Origin: Muscardinus avellanarius
Taxonomy: Eukaryota; Chordata; Mammalia; Rodentia; Gliridae
Reading direction: 5' to 3'
Length of the DNA: 64,000 bases
NCBI GenBank assembly: GCA_963383645.1
Contig: OY726560.1
Location: 155,782,488-155,846,487 of the forward strand
The notes beneath the pieces were generated by a model. That model saw nothing but the letters and a program-made list of their open reading frames with translations, ran no database searches and had not been told where the DNA came from. The position numbers were made by a program, and so were the translations under genes. Shown piece after piece: positions 30,940 through 41,835 of this stretch (positions are counted from its first letter, which is position 1; the number at the start of each line of letters is the position of its first letter).

Positions 30940-31085
30940 GCCCATTATCTTGCATCTGTCTCTCCTCAAGGCTGTACGGGAGGTACCACGAAGACAGTGC
31001 CTTACAGAAGAGGAGCTGAGGCTCAGAGAGGGGGACTGAGTGGTCTGAGGTCACACACGCCCAGCTCAGATTCCAGTATCCGCAC
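30940..31085 (-). mobile_element. Antisense MIR
   Basis: CGCCCATTATCTTGCATCTG, GAGCTGAGGCTCAGAGAGGG and TCTGAGGTCACACACGCCCA are the reverse of MIR. Confidence 0.75.
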
Positions 31086-31224
31086 ACATTACACGGGGCA
31101 GTGTGGGAAGCCAATCATGCAGTCAGACAACTAACAGGCGCACAGAGTCTCACGGTGCCTGGTGTCCTGTCCTGGAGATACCAGGGTGGAGCAGGCAGTG
31201 ATGTAGGATCTGGACTTTCCTTGC

Positions 31225-31265
31225 CTTTTTTTTTTTTGTCTATTGGAGATTGGACCTAGGAGCCT

Positions 31266-31311
<46 letters not shown>

Positions 31312-31630
31312 GAGAACTGAACCCAGAGGCATTTTACCTTTGAGCTACACCCCCAGCCTAATTTTTTTTCTTCTTTAGAAATAGGGTGTTGCTAGGCTGA
31401 TGCGAGTCTCACTACTTGCTGAGGCTGTCCTTGAACCTGAGACCCTCCTATCTCAGCCTCCCAAGGACTAGGATTACAGGTTTTTTATTTTTTACTTTTT
31501 ATCTTGACCCGGGGTCCCACTAAGTCACTGAGGATGTCGCTAAGTTGCAGAGGCTGGCCCTGAACCTGCAAAGCTCCCGTGACAGCCCCCGAAGTACTTG
31601 GGTTGCAGGCGTACACCACCACGCCCGGGC
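31225..31630 (-). mobile_element. Composite of antisense B1-ID SINEs with (GT)n
   Basis: An ID start (TATTGGAGATTGGACC) is cut by (GT)n at about 31269-31307 and a second ID (TTACTGAGAACTGAACCC). One B1 half ends near 31480 and another runs to CACCACGCCCGGGC. Confidence 0.82.
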
Positions 31631-31739
31631 GGCAGTGTTCTCAACCTTGCTTCTGCTTCTGTAAGCCCCTCCTTTAACAAACTCCTCTCAGTGTGGCCTC
31701 CTCTGGGGCTGGGAGACAGTGTTGAGGTGCTCGGCTGGC

Positions 31740-31880
31740 TTGGGCTTCAGTGCTGTCACCTGTGACCTGAGGGCGATCCAGAGCCACTCTGAGGATTACA
31801 GGAGCCACCTGTCAAGTGCTTAGGACATGATTGGCAATAATAGATGCTCCAGAAATACCAGCTCTTCGTTTTCACGACAG
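31740..31880 (+). mobile_element. Probable MIR
   Basis: GGATTACAGGAGCCACCTGT, AAGTGCTTAGGACATGATTG and AATAATAGATGCTCCAGAAA follow the MIR 3' half. Confidence 0.55.
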
Positions 31881-32184
31881 GATTTTGCCTTGAAGGACGC
31901 CTGCCGGGAGTCTTGGCCTGGCGGGCTTTCCCAGGAGCTGCTGTAGAAACCACATGAGCCCATGGAGCCCAGACAGCTGGAAGTGACCGGACAGCTTGGA
32001 ACGTTGGGACGGCCAGAAATGCAGGCTGGTAAACAGTGGCCCTGCGCCACAGCTTTGACGTCGGCCGTGACGAGCAGATCCCCTGCAGAGCTTTCCTCGG
32101 AGAAGCTGTCCAACCCGGGCCTGCCAGGGCTAGGGGTCTGCACTTGAGGTCACTGCACCCGACTCTGTTAAAAATGATGGACCC
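31881..32184. other. Unique spacer
   Basis: No repeat or gene supported. Confidence 0.42.
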
Positions 32185-32379
32185 AGAGCCGGGCGTGGTG
32201 GCGCATGGTTGTAATTCCAGCATTTGGGGAGGCTGGGATGGGGGAATTGCGGTTTGTGGACAGCCTCAGTTACTTAGTGAGGCCCTTTGCAACTCAGAGA
32301 GACCCTGTTTCAAAATAAAGAATAAGAAAATAGGGCAGGGGTGTAGCTCAGAGGTAGACTGACCCTGGGTTCCATCCCC

Positions 32380-32431
<52 letters not shown>
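32185..32431 (+). mobile_element. B1-ID SINE, type 1, with (CA)n tail
   Basis: AGCCGGGCGTGGTGGCGCAT through CCCCAGTAACACACACACAC; the CA run extends to about 32431. Confidence 0.92.
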
Positions 32432-32433
<2 letters not shown>

Positions 32434-33454
32434 CCTCCTCGTGGCCGGTGGGAAGTGGGGAGGAATCTGAACCTTGAGGTGGTCCTGGCCCGCTTTAGAG
32501 CCCATCTGATCTGGGAGCTGCTGGTCACTGCGGATCTGAACTCGGGTGGCGGTGGAGGAGGCGGCTCCTGAGTTCCAACTCCATAAGCATCAGCTGGCCA
32601 TGTCCCTCATGTGCAATGCGGGGAACTCTTTACAGACAAAGGAGGTCCGGGCCCTGCCCCAGCCAGCTAATGACTTTCTAGCCCAGAGAAGACACAGAAC
32701 AGTCCTGCGGCGAGCCCTGTCTCTTTGCAGCCCCGAGGCTTCCTCGTGGTCGCTCTCTGTGTAGCCTCTCAGCTGGTCTCTGCTGCTGGCTCCTCTGTGG
32801 TCTCCCCAGTGTCTCTGAGCTGCTGAGGCTTCTGGAAAGAAGAGCAGGACTGAGCCTCGATGCAAGTTCCCCGCGAGTTGCCCACCTGCGTTGGCATTCA
32901 AGTTCTTGGCTTTGTTCCTCCAGCTAATTCTCCCCTCACACAGCCCAATCCTGCCCACCATTCTGGAAAGTGCACCCCACTTCCCCTCCTCCCCTTTGCA
33001 TAGAGCCCCCCCCCCCAGCCTGGAGCTCCGTCCCTCCTCACAAGATCCTACCCAACTTTCAGTCCCCTCTGCACATCCTACATTCTCTGGGGAAATTGCT
33101 TATTAAACAGAGTGCAAGAATTAAAAACAACTGAGAGCACTGGAAGTGGGCTGGTAGACATCAAGCCGACATCGATCAATCGTCTAGAAACCCAGTTTGG
33201 CATGTGTGTCCAGAGATTTTAGAATTCTCTATGTAGACCATGTAAGCCCGCTCACAAGAATCTATATTACAGGGAAAACTGGAAATGCTGTCCGGTGTTT
33301 CTATATAAGGTTTGCCCGTAGTATTTATATGTCCCCCGAATGGAAACATCTAGATTCTAGATGCCACCAGTAGTATCATGACTAAGTATACATAGCCTGG
33401 CTGTATGATGACATCCTACCACTCACAGGATGTGTTTTCAAAGCGTGTCCAGTG
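32432..33454. other. SINE-free unique block
   Basis: GC-rich up to about 33090, then AT-richer (GCTTATTAAACAGAGTGCAA). There is a C-run at about 33008. No exon supported. Confidence 0.45.
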
Positions 33455-33650
33455 GCCAGGCGTGGTGGCACACAGCTGTCCCCGTACTGGGGAGGCTGAG
33501 ACAGGAGGATCACAGATTTGAGGTCAAACTGAGCAACTTGGTGAGACCTTATTTAAAAATTAAAAATTAAAAGGACTAGGGGGTGTAAGTTGGAGGTAGG
33601 GTGCTCCTGGGCTCAATTCCCAGTACCCCCCCCCCCAAAAAAAAAGAAAG
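33455..33650 (+). mobile_element. B1-ID SINE
   Basis: AGTGGCCAGGCGTGGTGGCA through TTCCCAGTACCCCCCCCC and an A/GA tail. Confidence 0.87.
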
Positions 33651-33869
33651 AAAGAAGAAAAAAAAAAACCCAAATGAAAAGTGTCCAGTGACATGGAAAA
33701 CTGCTTGTGATACAATGTGACAATGTAGGTTACTTATAAAAATGACCCATAGGTTATATATGGATTTCAAGGTCATACTGTACACCCACAAAGAGTGGAA
33801 GGAGGTAGGAATAGGCCAGATGTGGGCAGTGATTATCTTTCACTGGGTTAGGGGTTATTTTATATTCTC

Positions 33870-34055
33870 TATTTTCTTTTTTGGGGAGGTGCTGGGGATT
33901 GAACTCAGGGGTATATTACCTCTGAGCTATACCCCCAGCCCTAGTTTTTCATTCTTTATTTTGAAACAGAGTCTCACTAAGTTGTAGAGGGCCTCACCAA
34001 GTTGCTGAGGCTGGCCGTGAACCTGCGATCCTCCTGTCTCAGCCTCCTGGGTATG
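33870..34055 (-). mobile_element. B1-ID SINE, 5' truncated
   Basis: GAGGTGCTGGGGATTGAACT through CAGCCTCCTGGGTATG. The last part of the B1 head is missing. Confidence 0.85.
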
Positions 34056-34159
34056 TATTCTGTATCTTCTAACTTTCTCTTTGTGGTGCCTTCATGGTCG
34101 GAAACCACTGCCATTCGCTTCAAAAGCAAGGAAGCTCTGAGGAGCTCCATGTAGCTCTA

Positions 34160-34440
34160 TGGAGGGCGCGCCTGCCGGGAGGTAGTTGGGTGCTCGTCTC
34201 TGGATTGCCCTTGGGCAGTGACCCTCTGAAAGGCCCTGGTCTGTTTATTTGTTTGCCTGACCTTTGGGGCCCCCGGCCCGAGTGCGCGTTGGACACGGCA
34301 GGGCTCGCTGGCGAGGTGCAGGGTGCGCCGTGGCTCCCTTGGGGCGGCGGGGCCCGGGCCTGGCGGGCCGTGCGGGAGGGTCCGCACCACGAGGCCCAGC
34401 AGCTCTTGGCAGGACCTCCGCGTTCATCACCCATTTACTC
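34160..34440. promoter_or_regulatory. Small CpG-rich patch outside repeats
   Basis: I count roughly 20 CpGs in about 280 bp (GGAGGGCGCGCCTGCCGGGA, CCCGGCCCGAGTGCGCGTTG, GGGGCGGCGGGGCCCGGGCC). It is the densest CpG run not made by a SINE. A frame of 123 codons crosses it, but GC-rich DNA opens frames by chance. It could be a minor CpG island or a CpG-rich exon; I cannot decide. Confidence 0.35.
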
Positions 34441-35168
34441 ATCTGGAAACGGTTCCACAAAGTAAGGAGCTGATTGCCGTACAGAATCTTTTTGTTCTTT
34501 AAGAACTTCTCTTGTTTTTGCTTAGCCATCAATTTTTATTTTTTGCTGATTTGGGGGGTCTATTTATAGGTCCTGTACGGGAGATTAAACTTTGCTTTTT
34601 TTTTTTGGTCAAATCCTCAAATCTCCTGTGTTTTCCCCTTTCCTTTTTATTTTTTGATAACCGGGCTCTGTTGACTCAGGGTGGGGTGAAGTTTGAAGCA
34701 GAACACGTATAGGCATGTCCCCAACTGATGATTAAACTGCAGAAAAGAATTTTCTAGCAATCACAGGAAGACCCCGGGACTTCTGTCGTTCTCCCCTTGC
34801 TGTCCTGTGGTTCTCTGCTCAAAAGATGAATTCCTTCCCAACTCAGTCCACCGTCCTGGATGCCAGAAACAGCCAAGTCCACGTGTTTCTTCAGTTGTTC
34901 TTTTAATTTCTGAAGCCAAGAAGCCGGGCCCCACCTCTGCCGAGCAAAAGAACCTCGCAGCTCGCGGATTCCCAGAGGCCCATGGCGGGCGCTGGTTTTT
35001 GGACCCTGGGTGCCCAGGCGGGAGAAGGAAGCCTCACCTTGTGTTTTAGGAAGCAGAAGGAGACTGGACTCTGCGTGTTGGAGCTGGGACAAATGGTGGA
35101 CTTCTGTATTGCATGTGAGTAAGAGTGGGAGAGGTGGGTGCCACCCGGGCAGCTGCTCAGCCACCGCG
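34441..35168. other. Unique spacer, AT-rich then mixed
   Basis: T-rich between 34500 and 34660 (AGCCATCAATTTTTATTTTT). No gene recognised. Confidence 0.42.
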
Positions 35169-35290
35169 TCATTCATTCATTCATTCATTCATTCATTCAT
35201 TCATTCATTGAGGTGCCAGGGGCTGCTGTAGATGCCAGCAAAGCTAGATCGGCTCTGCCTTCCCACCCGTAGAACTCACTCTCCTTTGGG
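35169..35290 (+). repeat. (ATTC)n microsatellite within an old repeat
   Basis: ATTC units at about 35169-35210 are followed by GAGGTGCCAGGGGCTGCTGT, the old GCCAGGCACTG-type repeat also seen at 6940. CATTCATTCATT is a usual start of that repeat, so the microsatellite probably grew there. Confidence 0.7.
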
Positions 35291-35324
35291 GGAGATGGAC
35301 ATACATCAGAAACCACACAAAGAA

Positions 35325-35745
35325 ATGCTGGTGCAGGGAGGCACACCAGCAACCCCGGGACTTGGGAGGCCGAGACAGAAGGATCGCAGGTTTGAGCCCA
35401 GCTTCAGCGATTTGGCAAGAGTCTACTTCGAAATAAAAAGTTAAGCCGGGCGTGGTGGCGCACACTTGTAATCCCAGCATTTGGGAGGCTGAGACCAGAG
35501 AGTCGCAGTTCATGGCCTCAGCTACTTAGTGAGGCCCTCTGCAACTTAATGAAACCCTGTTTCAAAATAAAGAATACAAAATAGGGCAGGGGATGTAGCT
35601 TGGAGGGCGAATGCCCCTGGGTTTTATCCCCAGGCCCGTAAATAAATAAATGATAAAATAAAAAAATAAAAGTTTTTTAAAAAAAGTCTGAGGGTGTAGC
35701 TTGGTGGTAGAATGCCTCTGAGTTCAATCCCTAGTGACAAACCAA
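35325..35745 (+). mobile_element. Same-strand run of B1-ID SINEs
   Basis: A B1-only copy (CTGGTGCAGGGAGGCACACC) lies at 35325-35445. A full copy starts AAGCCGGGCGTGGTGGCGCA near 35444. An extra ID lies near 35690 (TGAGGGTGTAGCTTGGTGGT). Confidence 0.86.
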
Positions 35746-35919
35746 ACCAAAGCAAATAAAAAGCCACACACACATGATGCTGTGGACCGCGGTAGGCACC
35801 TCCCCAGTGCCGCGTGGGCTCGAGGTCAAGGGCCGGGGCCTGAAGTCAGGTCTTGGCGTGGCCCCTTATGGCTGTGCTCAGGGGCATGGAGAATCCACCA
35901 GAGACAGAAAAGGAAGCTT

Positions 35920-36119
35920 ACTGCTGGGGTCCACGTGGCGCTGCAGCAGCGAAATACCAGAGAGTGTGTGGTTTATAAAGAAAAGAGACTTACTTGGCTA
36001 ACAGTTTGAGAAGCTGGAAAGCCCTGGAGCACTGCTGGACGTCTCCTGAGGGCCCCGCGCTGTGTCATCCCACAGCAGAGGGCAGGAGGACGCCAGAGGC
36101 CGCGGCTCACCACGAGGGG
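35920..36119 (-). mobile_element. Antisense MaLR-like LTR fragment
   Basis: GTGGTTTATAAAGAAAAGAG, ACTTACTTGGCTAACAG and GGGGCCTTGCTG match an antisense MST/THE1-type LTR. It may continue after the SINE cluster near 36731. Confidence 0.6.
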
Positions 36120-36132
36120 CCTTGCTGTTTCT

Positions 36133-36192
<60 letters not shown>

Positions 36193-36344
36193 TTTTGTGG
36201 TACTAGGGCTGGAACCCAGGGACATTCTACCTCTGAGCTACACCCCAGCTCTATTTTTTATTCTTTTTTTTTTTCTTTTTGTGGGTCTGGGGATGGAACC
36301 CACAGGCATTCGACCTCAGAGCTACACCCTCTGCCTATTTTTAT

Positions 36345-36404
<60 letters not shown>

Positions 36405-36730
36405 TTTGTGGTACTAGAGGTGGAACCCAGGGGCTTTTCTACCTTTGGGCTATAATCCCAGCCCTATTTTATACTTTAATTGGAAACAGGGTCTCACTAA
36501 GTTGCTGAGGCTGGCTTCGAACCTATGCGATCCTCCTGTCTCAGCCTCCCAAGTACAGGGATTACAAGCGTGCACCACCACACCCAGCCTTTTTTATTCT
36601 TTATTTAGAAACAGGGTCTCACTAAGTTGCAGAGGGCCTCACTAAGTAGCTGAGGCTGTCCAGGAACCTCGATCCTCCGGTCTCAGCCTCCCGAATGCTG
36701 GGATTACAAGTGTGCCCACAACGCCCGGCT
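36120..36730 (-). mobile_element. SINE cluster with two (TTTC)n tracts
   Basis: (TTTC)n lies at about 36132-36192 and 36344-36404. ID modules start near 36196, 36282 and 36407. B1 halves end near 36590 (GCACCACCACACCCAGCC) and 36730 (CCCACAACGCCCGGCT). Each TTTC tract sits at the tail side of an ID end. Confidence 0.87.
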
Positions 36731-37269
36731 ACCACCTTGCTTTTACAAGCCTCCCCCCCCCCCCGCCACCACTGAAGCACCAGAGGCTTCTAACGTGAGA
36801 ACTTTGGAAGGCACATCTGAGCTGTGGCATCTGCGAAGCCTCTGACCTCCCTACTCCCCTTCCCGCGGCACCGTCAAGACCTCGGTTGTCTGAATGGATC
36901 CACTGTGTGGGCTGCTGGGCAGGCTGAATGGGCCTGGGTTTGGAGCCCCAGCTCGGCTGGAGTGCGGCAGGGGACCTGCCTGGTTCCAAGCAGAACCCAG
37001 CCACTCTAGGAGTCCGAGCCAGAGCCAGGAGGATCAGCCAGGCTGTGGGGGCTGCCCTGTGCACGGGCCTGGGGGAGGAGGCTGGGGAGCTCCTCACACT
37101 CAGCCACTGAGGGCAAAAGGAGGGGAGCATCGCTGTCCAGGCCCATGGCCACCATCTACCACAGCCCGATCTAAGATCAGAACGGCTGGGTTCCTGGCTC
37201 CCACAGCCCCAGCAGAGCCCCAGACCCACGCTGCGTCTTGGCGAAGCTCTTCCCACATTCCTCTCCCTC
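36731..37269. other. Unique GC-rich spacer
   Basis: A long minus frame (36729-37277) crosses it, but it starts in repeat sequence and shows no domain. Confidence 0.42.
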
Positions 37270-37570
37270 GGATCCACCCTAGTTTGTCTCTAGAAATATT
37301 GTAGCTGTCATAATCGTTGTTCTAATGAAATACTCGTCTGACGACCTATTAGTAAGGCATATTGTTGACAGGAAATGTGCATTTGCCACGTTTCCTATTA
37401 TATTGTCTATTTCCTGCCTCATTTTTCTTGGGAGGGCAGGAGTCGCCGGAGATAATAGCATATTGACAGAAAGAGAAAGCGAGGGAAAGAGATCCTTGCA
37501 AGTAGGGGGGCTCAGTTCTCTTCTGCGGCTGAGGTTTCCATCAGGAAACCCACAACTCATTTCCTGCCGG
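37270..37570. promoter_or_regulatory. Candidate conserved noncoding element
   Basis: AAATATTGTAGCTGTCATAA, CTATTAGTAAGGCATATTGT and GGAGATAATAGCATATTGAC lie in the middle of a 1.6-kb SINE-free block. Confidence 0.4.
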
Positions 37571-37779
37571 TCTGCTCAAAACAACAGCATCTGCCCCTTC
37601 TCCCCTCAGACAGATTGTCCCCCAGCCCCGAGGCTGACGCCCTGGCCATATATGGAGGCCAAGCCTGTTGTTTCTGGGGGCTGCGGCTGGGAGAGATGCC
37701 GTAAGCGTCTGGGGAAGAATGTGAAATTATCTGTTCTCCTAGCAGCGAACAGGACTTACAAGGGGCGGGTGGAATAAGA

Positions 37780-37960
37780 AGCCCGGGAGAATCTTGCTTT
37801 CTAGAAATTTCTTGACCACAGCTCTTTCTCAATATCAAATTGCAGATAATATACTGCCTGGGGAATAAAAACCAAAGCCCCGCTTGCTGTTTATGGTAAC
37901 GCCCGCGGCACTCCCGGAAAGTGCAGTAACTGGCTGCTTTTGGAGAGCCGCATTGTGGAC
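37780..37960. promoter_or_regulatory. Candidate conserved noncoding element
   Basis: TCAATATCAAATTGCAGATA, GCTGTTTATGGTAACGCCCG and AAAGTGCAGTAACTGG: mixed AT-rich and CpG-containing text without repeats. Confidence 0.38.
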
Positions 37961-38351
37961 GGGATACTTCTGGTTTGGCTTTCTTCTGGAATGACCCTGC
38001 CCCACGCATATTGCGGAACTCTGCTTTGGCAGGGGTCTGAGCATGGGCAGATGTGCGTTCCCGGGAGGGAAGGGGCTGGGCCTGGCCAGGGATTTAGTAA
38101 ATGGACTCAAGGGACCCAGGTCTGGCTCCAGAGACAGACTCCTTGCTGGGTCTTCTGTCTCTCCTCCCCCTCCCAGGAAGTACAGGTGTTTCTGCAGCTA
38201 GGAATGGGGGCCAAGGGGGGATGGGGCCAATGCAGGGTGACCAACCATCCATGTTTGCCTGAACTGTCCCTCTTCTGGACCGACAGCTCTTAGTTTTGAG
38301 AAAACTATGATTGTTGGTCACTCTCAAAATGGGAATCTGTTTTGTTTTTTT

Positions 38352-38530
38352 TTCAGTATCCCTGGAGATTGAATCCAGGGACATTCTATCTTTGAGTGAC
38401 ACACTTCTAGTCCTTTTTATTTTGAAACAGGTTCTTGCTAAATTGTTGAGGGTCTTCTTAAGTTGCTGAGGCTGACCTTGAACCTGAGATCTTTCTGTCT
38501 CAGGTTGCTGAGTACTGGGATTATGGTTTA
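38352..38530 (-). mobile_element. B1-ID SINE
   Basis: TTCAGTATCCCTGGAGATTG through GTACTGGGATTATGG; the head is truncated. Confidence 0.8.
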
Positions 38531-38632
38531 ACAGCCATGTCCAGAGTGTGGCTATCTTCGTGCTGAACTAGGTTCCTGGGAGCTGAGCAAGGTACCTATA
38601 GGACTGGGAGGGGAAGAGACATATGTATTTTG

Positions 38633-38705
38633 AGGTACTGGGGATCAAACCTCGCACATGCTAGGCAAGTGCTCTACCACTGAACTGTATCGCTAGCCCT
38701 TTTTC
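38633..38705 (-). mobile_element. Full-length ID element
   Basis: Antisense ID with the intact middle GCACATGCTAGGCAAGTGCT, which the dimer's ID half lacks, then CTGTATCGCTAGCCC. Confidence 0.82.
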
Positions 38706-38719
38706 CTTTCTTTTTTCTT

Positions 38720-39010
38720 TTTCTTTTTTTTTTTTTTTTTGTGGTACTAGGGATAGAACCCAGGGGTATCCTACCTCTGAGCTGTACCCCCAGCCCTTTT
38801 TTTAAATTTTGAAACAGGGTCTCACTAAGTTGCAAAGGGCCTCACTAAGTAGTAGCTGAGGCCGTCCTTGAACCACGGTCCTTCCATCTCAGCCTCCTAA
38901 ATGGTGGAATTACAAGCGTGCACCACCAGGGTCTCACTACATTGCCCAGGCTATTCTTGAACTTGTGATCCTCCTGCCTAAGGCTTCAGAGTAGCTGGGA
39001 TAAGGGCCTG
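38720..39010 (-). mobile_element. B1-ID SINE joined to a 7SL-like monomer
   Basis: A B1-ID copy ends near 38928 (GCGTGCACCACCA). GGTCTCACTACATTGCCCAG and AGAGTAGCTGGGATAAGGGC follow, Alu/FLAM-like wording unlike local B1. Confidence 0.78.
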
Positions 39011-39469
39011 TGCCACTGTGTCCGAGAGACAGATATTTTTCGTTCCTGGTAGTGGAATATCTGGTAGCGTGGGCCTCGCCTGAGGCTTGGGGCACTGTGT
39101 ATCTCCAGCTGAAAAAAGTGCGGAAGGCTTTAGGGGCGCTGGAGCCAGACGTCCTGGCAGTGGACTGGTGGAGAGGCAACAGACAGGTGGCCTGATGTTC
39201 CTGGCGGTGCTGTGGCCACCAGTCATGACTTTCTCCCAGACTAGGGACTGAGCTGGGGTACCCAGTTAGTGGAGGAACCGGCTGACCCATGGCCATCTCA
39301 TTATAGCCCTAGGTGCCCTGGTGGTTTTGAGAATCAGACGTCTGCCTCCTAAGCAATATGATGTGTATGTATCCCTCCTCTCTGAGTGTATCCTGGAGTG
39401 GATGTGTCACGGGGATTGCCTGTGAAGACAGTGATTGGTGAGTTCCAGCTCTGAGTTCACGCGGTGAAG
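39011..39469. other. Unassigned sequence upstream of the ERV fragment
   Basis: About 460 bp with no SINE. It may belong to the same provirus, but I see no motif that proves it. Confidence 0.35.
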
Positions 39470-40400
39470 ACCATGGTGGAGAACATCCGAATTGTGCTCC
39501 CCCACACCTCCCCGAGCCACGAGGACTGTGGACGGATGGCACTGCAAGTTACCGAGGGGCGTCAGGGAAGTGGACAAATGAGATTGAAGCTAAAAGAGGC
39601 CGGCGTATCTGCCCGACTCAGCCCATCTAACTCTGCCCTGTGGCCATGAGAAAACCCGACGGTTCCTGGCGTATGTCAGTAGACCACAGAGTGTCTAATG
39701 TGACGGTGCCTTTGCATGCAGTAGTACCCCACTTCTCAGAACTGATGGGTCACCTGTCACATGGACTGGAACAATTCCATTACATTGTAGACGCGGCGAA
39801 TGCCTTTTTCTCCATCGATATTACCCCAGAAAGCCAAGAACAATCTGCTTTAATCTGGGAAAGGCAGCAATGAAGCTCTTTGGTATTGACCCAGGAAGAC
39901 CTGTGTAGTCCCGCCTCGTGTCATGGCTTGGTGGCACAGGATTTAGCCTCCTGATGGAAGCCCAGGGCTGCACGGTATTACTGTTATATTGATGATGTCA
40001 TGCTAACCTCTGTCTCTACAGAGTTAGAAGCAGCTGCGTGCAGCCTCTGGGCCGCTCTCCAGGAATGGAGTGGGCTGTCTATGAGCACAGGGTCCAGGGA
40101 TCTGGATATTCTGTCAAATTCTTAGGCGTTGTCTGCTTGGATAAGACAAAGGTGATACCTGAAGCAGTGGCAGACAAGATATAAGCCTATCCTTGACCAG
40201 GAATGGTCAGTTACAGATGTATCTGGGTCTTTGGGATTTTGGTGAGTGTCTCTACCTCACTTAGCTATGCTTTGCACCCTGTGTGCTGCCTTGTGCCACT
40301 GGGGATTGGACCCCGGAAATGCAAACTGCCTGGGTCCAATCACATTTCCTCCCGTTCAAGGCGTGAATGGAAAGGACCTTAGAAAGGTACTAAGTTGTAC
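39470..40400 (+). pseudogene. Decayed endogenous retrovirus pol (reverse transcriptase) fragment
   Basis: A frame at 39640-39873 encodes the fingers/palm start of a retroviral-type reverse transcriptase: a KPDGSWR motif, then VVDxANAFFSIDI-like text in slightly changed form (IVDAANAFFSIDI) with a catalytic aspartate. A TGA stop ends it. Further on, CYIDDVML at about 39982-40005 is the Y-x-D-D active-site block, and KFLGVV lies near 40117. In-frame stops and likely indels separate these blocks, so it is not functional. No gag, env or paired LTRs are recognised. The text resembles class I/III mammalian ERVs; I cannot place it more exactly. Confidence 0.82.
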
Positions 40401-40685
40401 TAGTAAGGATAAGAGGCGCTGCTGTAACAAGTAAGCCCCACCTTTCAATTGGCTTAGCAGTGAAATAGAAGGTCACTTCTCATATACATAAAGCATAGTT
40501 ATGGAGTGGTCCTGAGTGGGGATGCTTTTTCTCCATGGGGTGATTCTGAGGTCCCATGTTCTTTTCTGTTAAGCTCCATCATCCCTCTAGGACCTAGGAA
40601 TCCTCCACCTCCAGGTGTTAGGAGAAAAATCACAAATTAAGCGACTATTTTGTGATTAAATAAAATAAGCTACTAACAGGGGACT
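40401..40685 (-). mobile_element. Possible old repeat beside the ERV
   Basis: AAATAGAAGGTCACTTCTCA, GAGTGGTCCTGAGTGGGGAT and TGATTCTGAGGTCCCATGTT weakly recall a dispersed antisense mammalian repeat. It does not look like the 3' part of pol. Confidence 0.3.
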
Positions 40686-40686
40686 A

Positions 40687-41095
40687 GCCAAGTGTGGTGG
40701 TGCATGCCTGTAATCCCATACTTGGGAGGCTGAGAAAGGAGGATCTCAGTTTTGGGGCCAGCCTCAGTAACTCAGTGATGTCCTTCAGGAACTTAATAAG
40801 ACCCTGTTTGAAAATTAAAAAAAAAAATTAGGCAGCACTAGTGGTATGTGTCTGGAATCCAGTACCTGGGAGGTGGAGACAGGAGGATCTCCGGTTTGAG
40901 GACAACCTCAGCAGTGTACCGAGACACTCAGTAATCTAAAGGGCTGAGGATGCAGCTTGGAGGTAGAATGCTCCTGAGTTCAGTTCCCAGGTCCAAAAAA
41001 TAAAGAGAAAAATAATTAGGGCCAGAGGTATAGTTTGGAGATAGAATGTCTCTGGGTTCAACATCTTGAAAACCCCTACAAAAATAAATAAAAAC
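40687..41095 (+). mobile_element. Run of diverged B1-ID SINEs
   Basis: Heads lie near 40687 (AGCCAAGTGTGGTGGTGCAT; no ID) and 40832 (GCAGCACTAGTGGTATGTGT). ID modules lie near 40942 and 41019. Confidence 0.8.
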
Positions 41096-41469
41096 AGGGG
41101 CCCAGAAGTGACCACCTCCCACTGCTCACATCCCTGGCAACCACCAGTTCCAGGGCCACGCTGGACGCCAAGGTGGTTGGGGATGTGACCCCCGGCAGCT
41201 TCACTGCCTTCTGGAAGCGAGAATGTCAGTTTTTGGTTGGATCACTTTGCATCTGAGATAAGATTTTGAGTGAGATTTTTTTTTGTTGTTTTCAATAGAG
41301 AAAGCTGGCAGAACACCTGTGTGTGCAGGGGGCCGAGACATCGGGAGCGAGCGGGAACGGCGTTGGGATGCGGCCCTGCCTCTGCTGGTTAATCTCACTC
41401 TGTAGCTCCCCTGGTGTCCTGGGTTCGCCAGAAGGTTATTTCCCGGACTGCCTCGGTGTGGAAGCACAT
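41096..41469. other. Unique spacer
   Basis: No supported gene or repeat. Confidence 0.42.
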
Positions 41470-41835
41470 TTCCATAGACAGCAGATAAAGATCTCTTAAC
41501 CTTGCATTTTGCCTCCTATCATCATAAATAGCTCCTGCAATGCCGTTTCAGCGAGCCTGACGGTTTCTACAATGAGATCTGGATGCAGCGGCATATCTTC
41601 TTGTTATATATAAAAAAGAGTGACAGCGTTCATCGCTTACGGTGACATCAATGAAGTCGGCTTGTAGAGGTTCCCACTCCATCCATTCATAACGCCTTTT
41701 ATGACTTCAGGCTTTTAGACACGACACTCCGGTCTATTTTTCAAATGCACCACCATTATCAGCTCGGGAAACCATTCTTCAATATTTCATTTTTCTAAGA
41801 ATATCTGGAATATCTTAATTCCTATGAGGTTCCTC
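41470..41835. promoter_or_regulatory. Candidate conserved noncoding element
   Basis: GCCTCCTATCATCATAAATA, GTTATATATAAAAAAGAGTG and CAATATTTCATTTTTCTAAG lie in a SINE-free 1.2-kb block with frequent stops in all frames. Confidence 0.42.

Noticed and set aside
36729..37277. 182-codon open frame on -
   Set aside because: Composition-driven, ends in a C/G-run beside repeats, no domain recognised.
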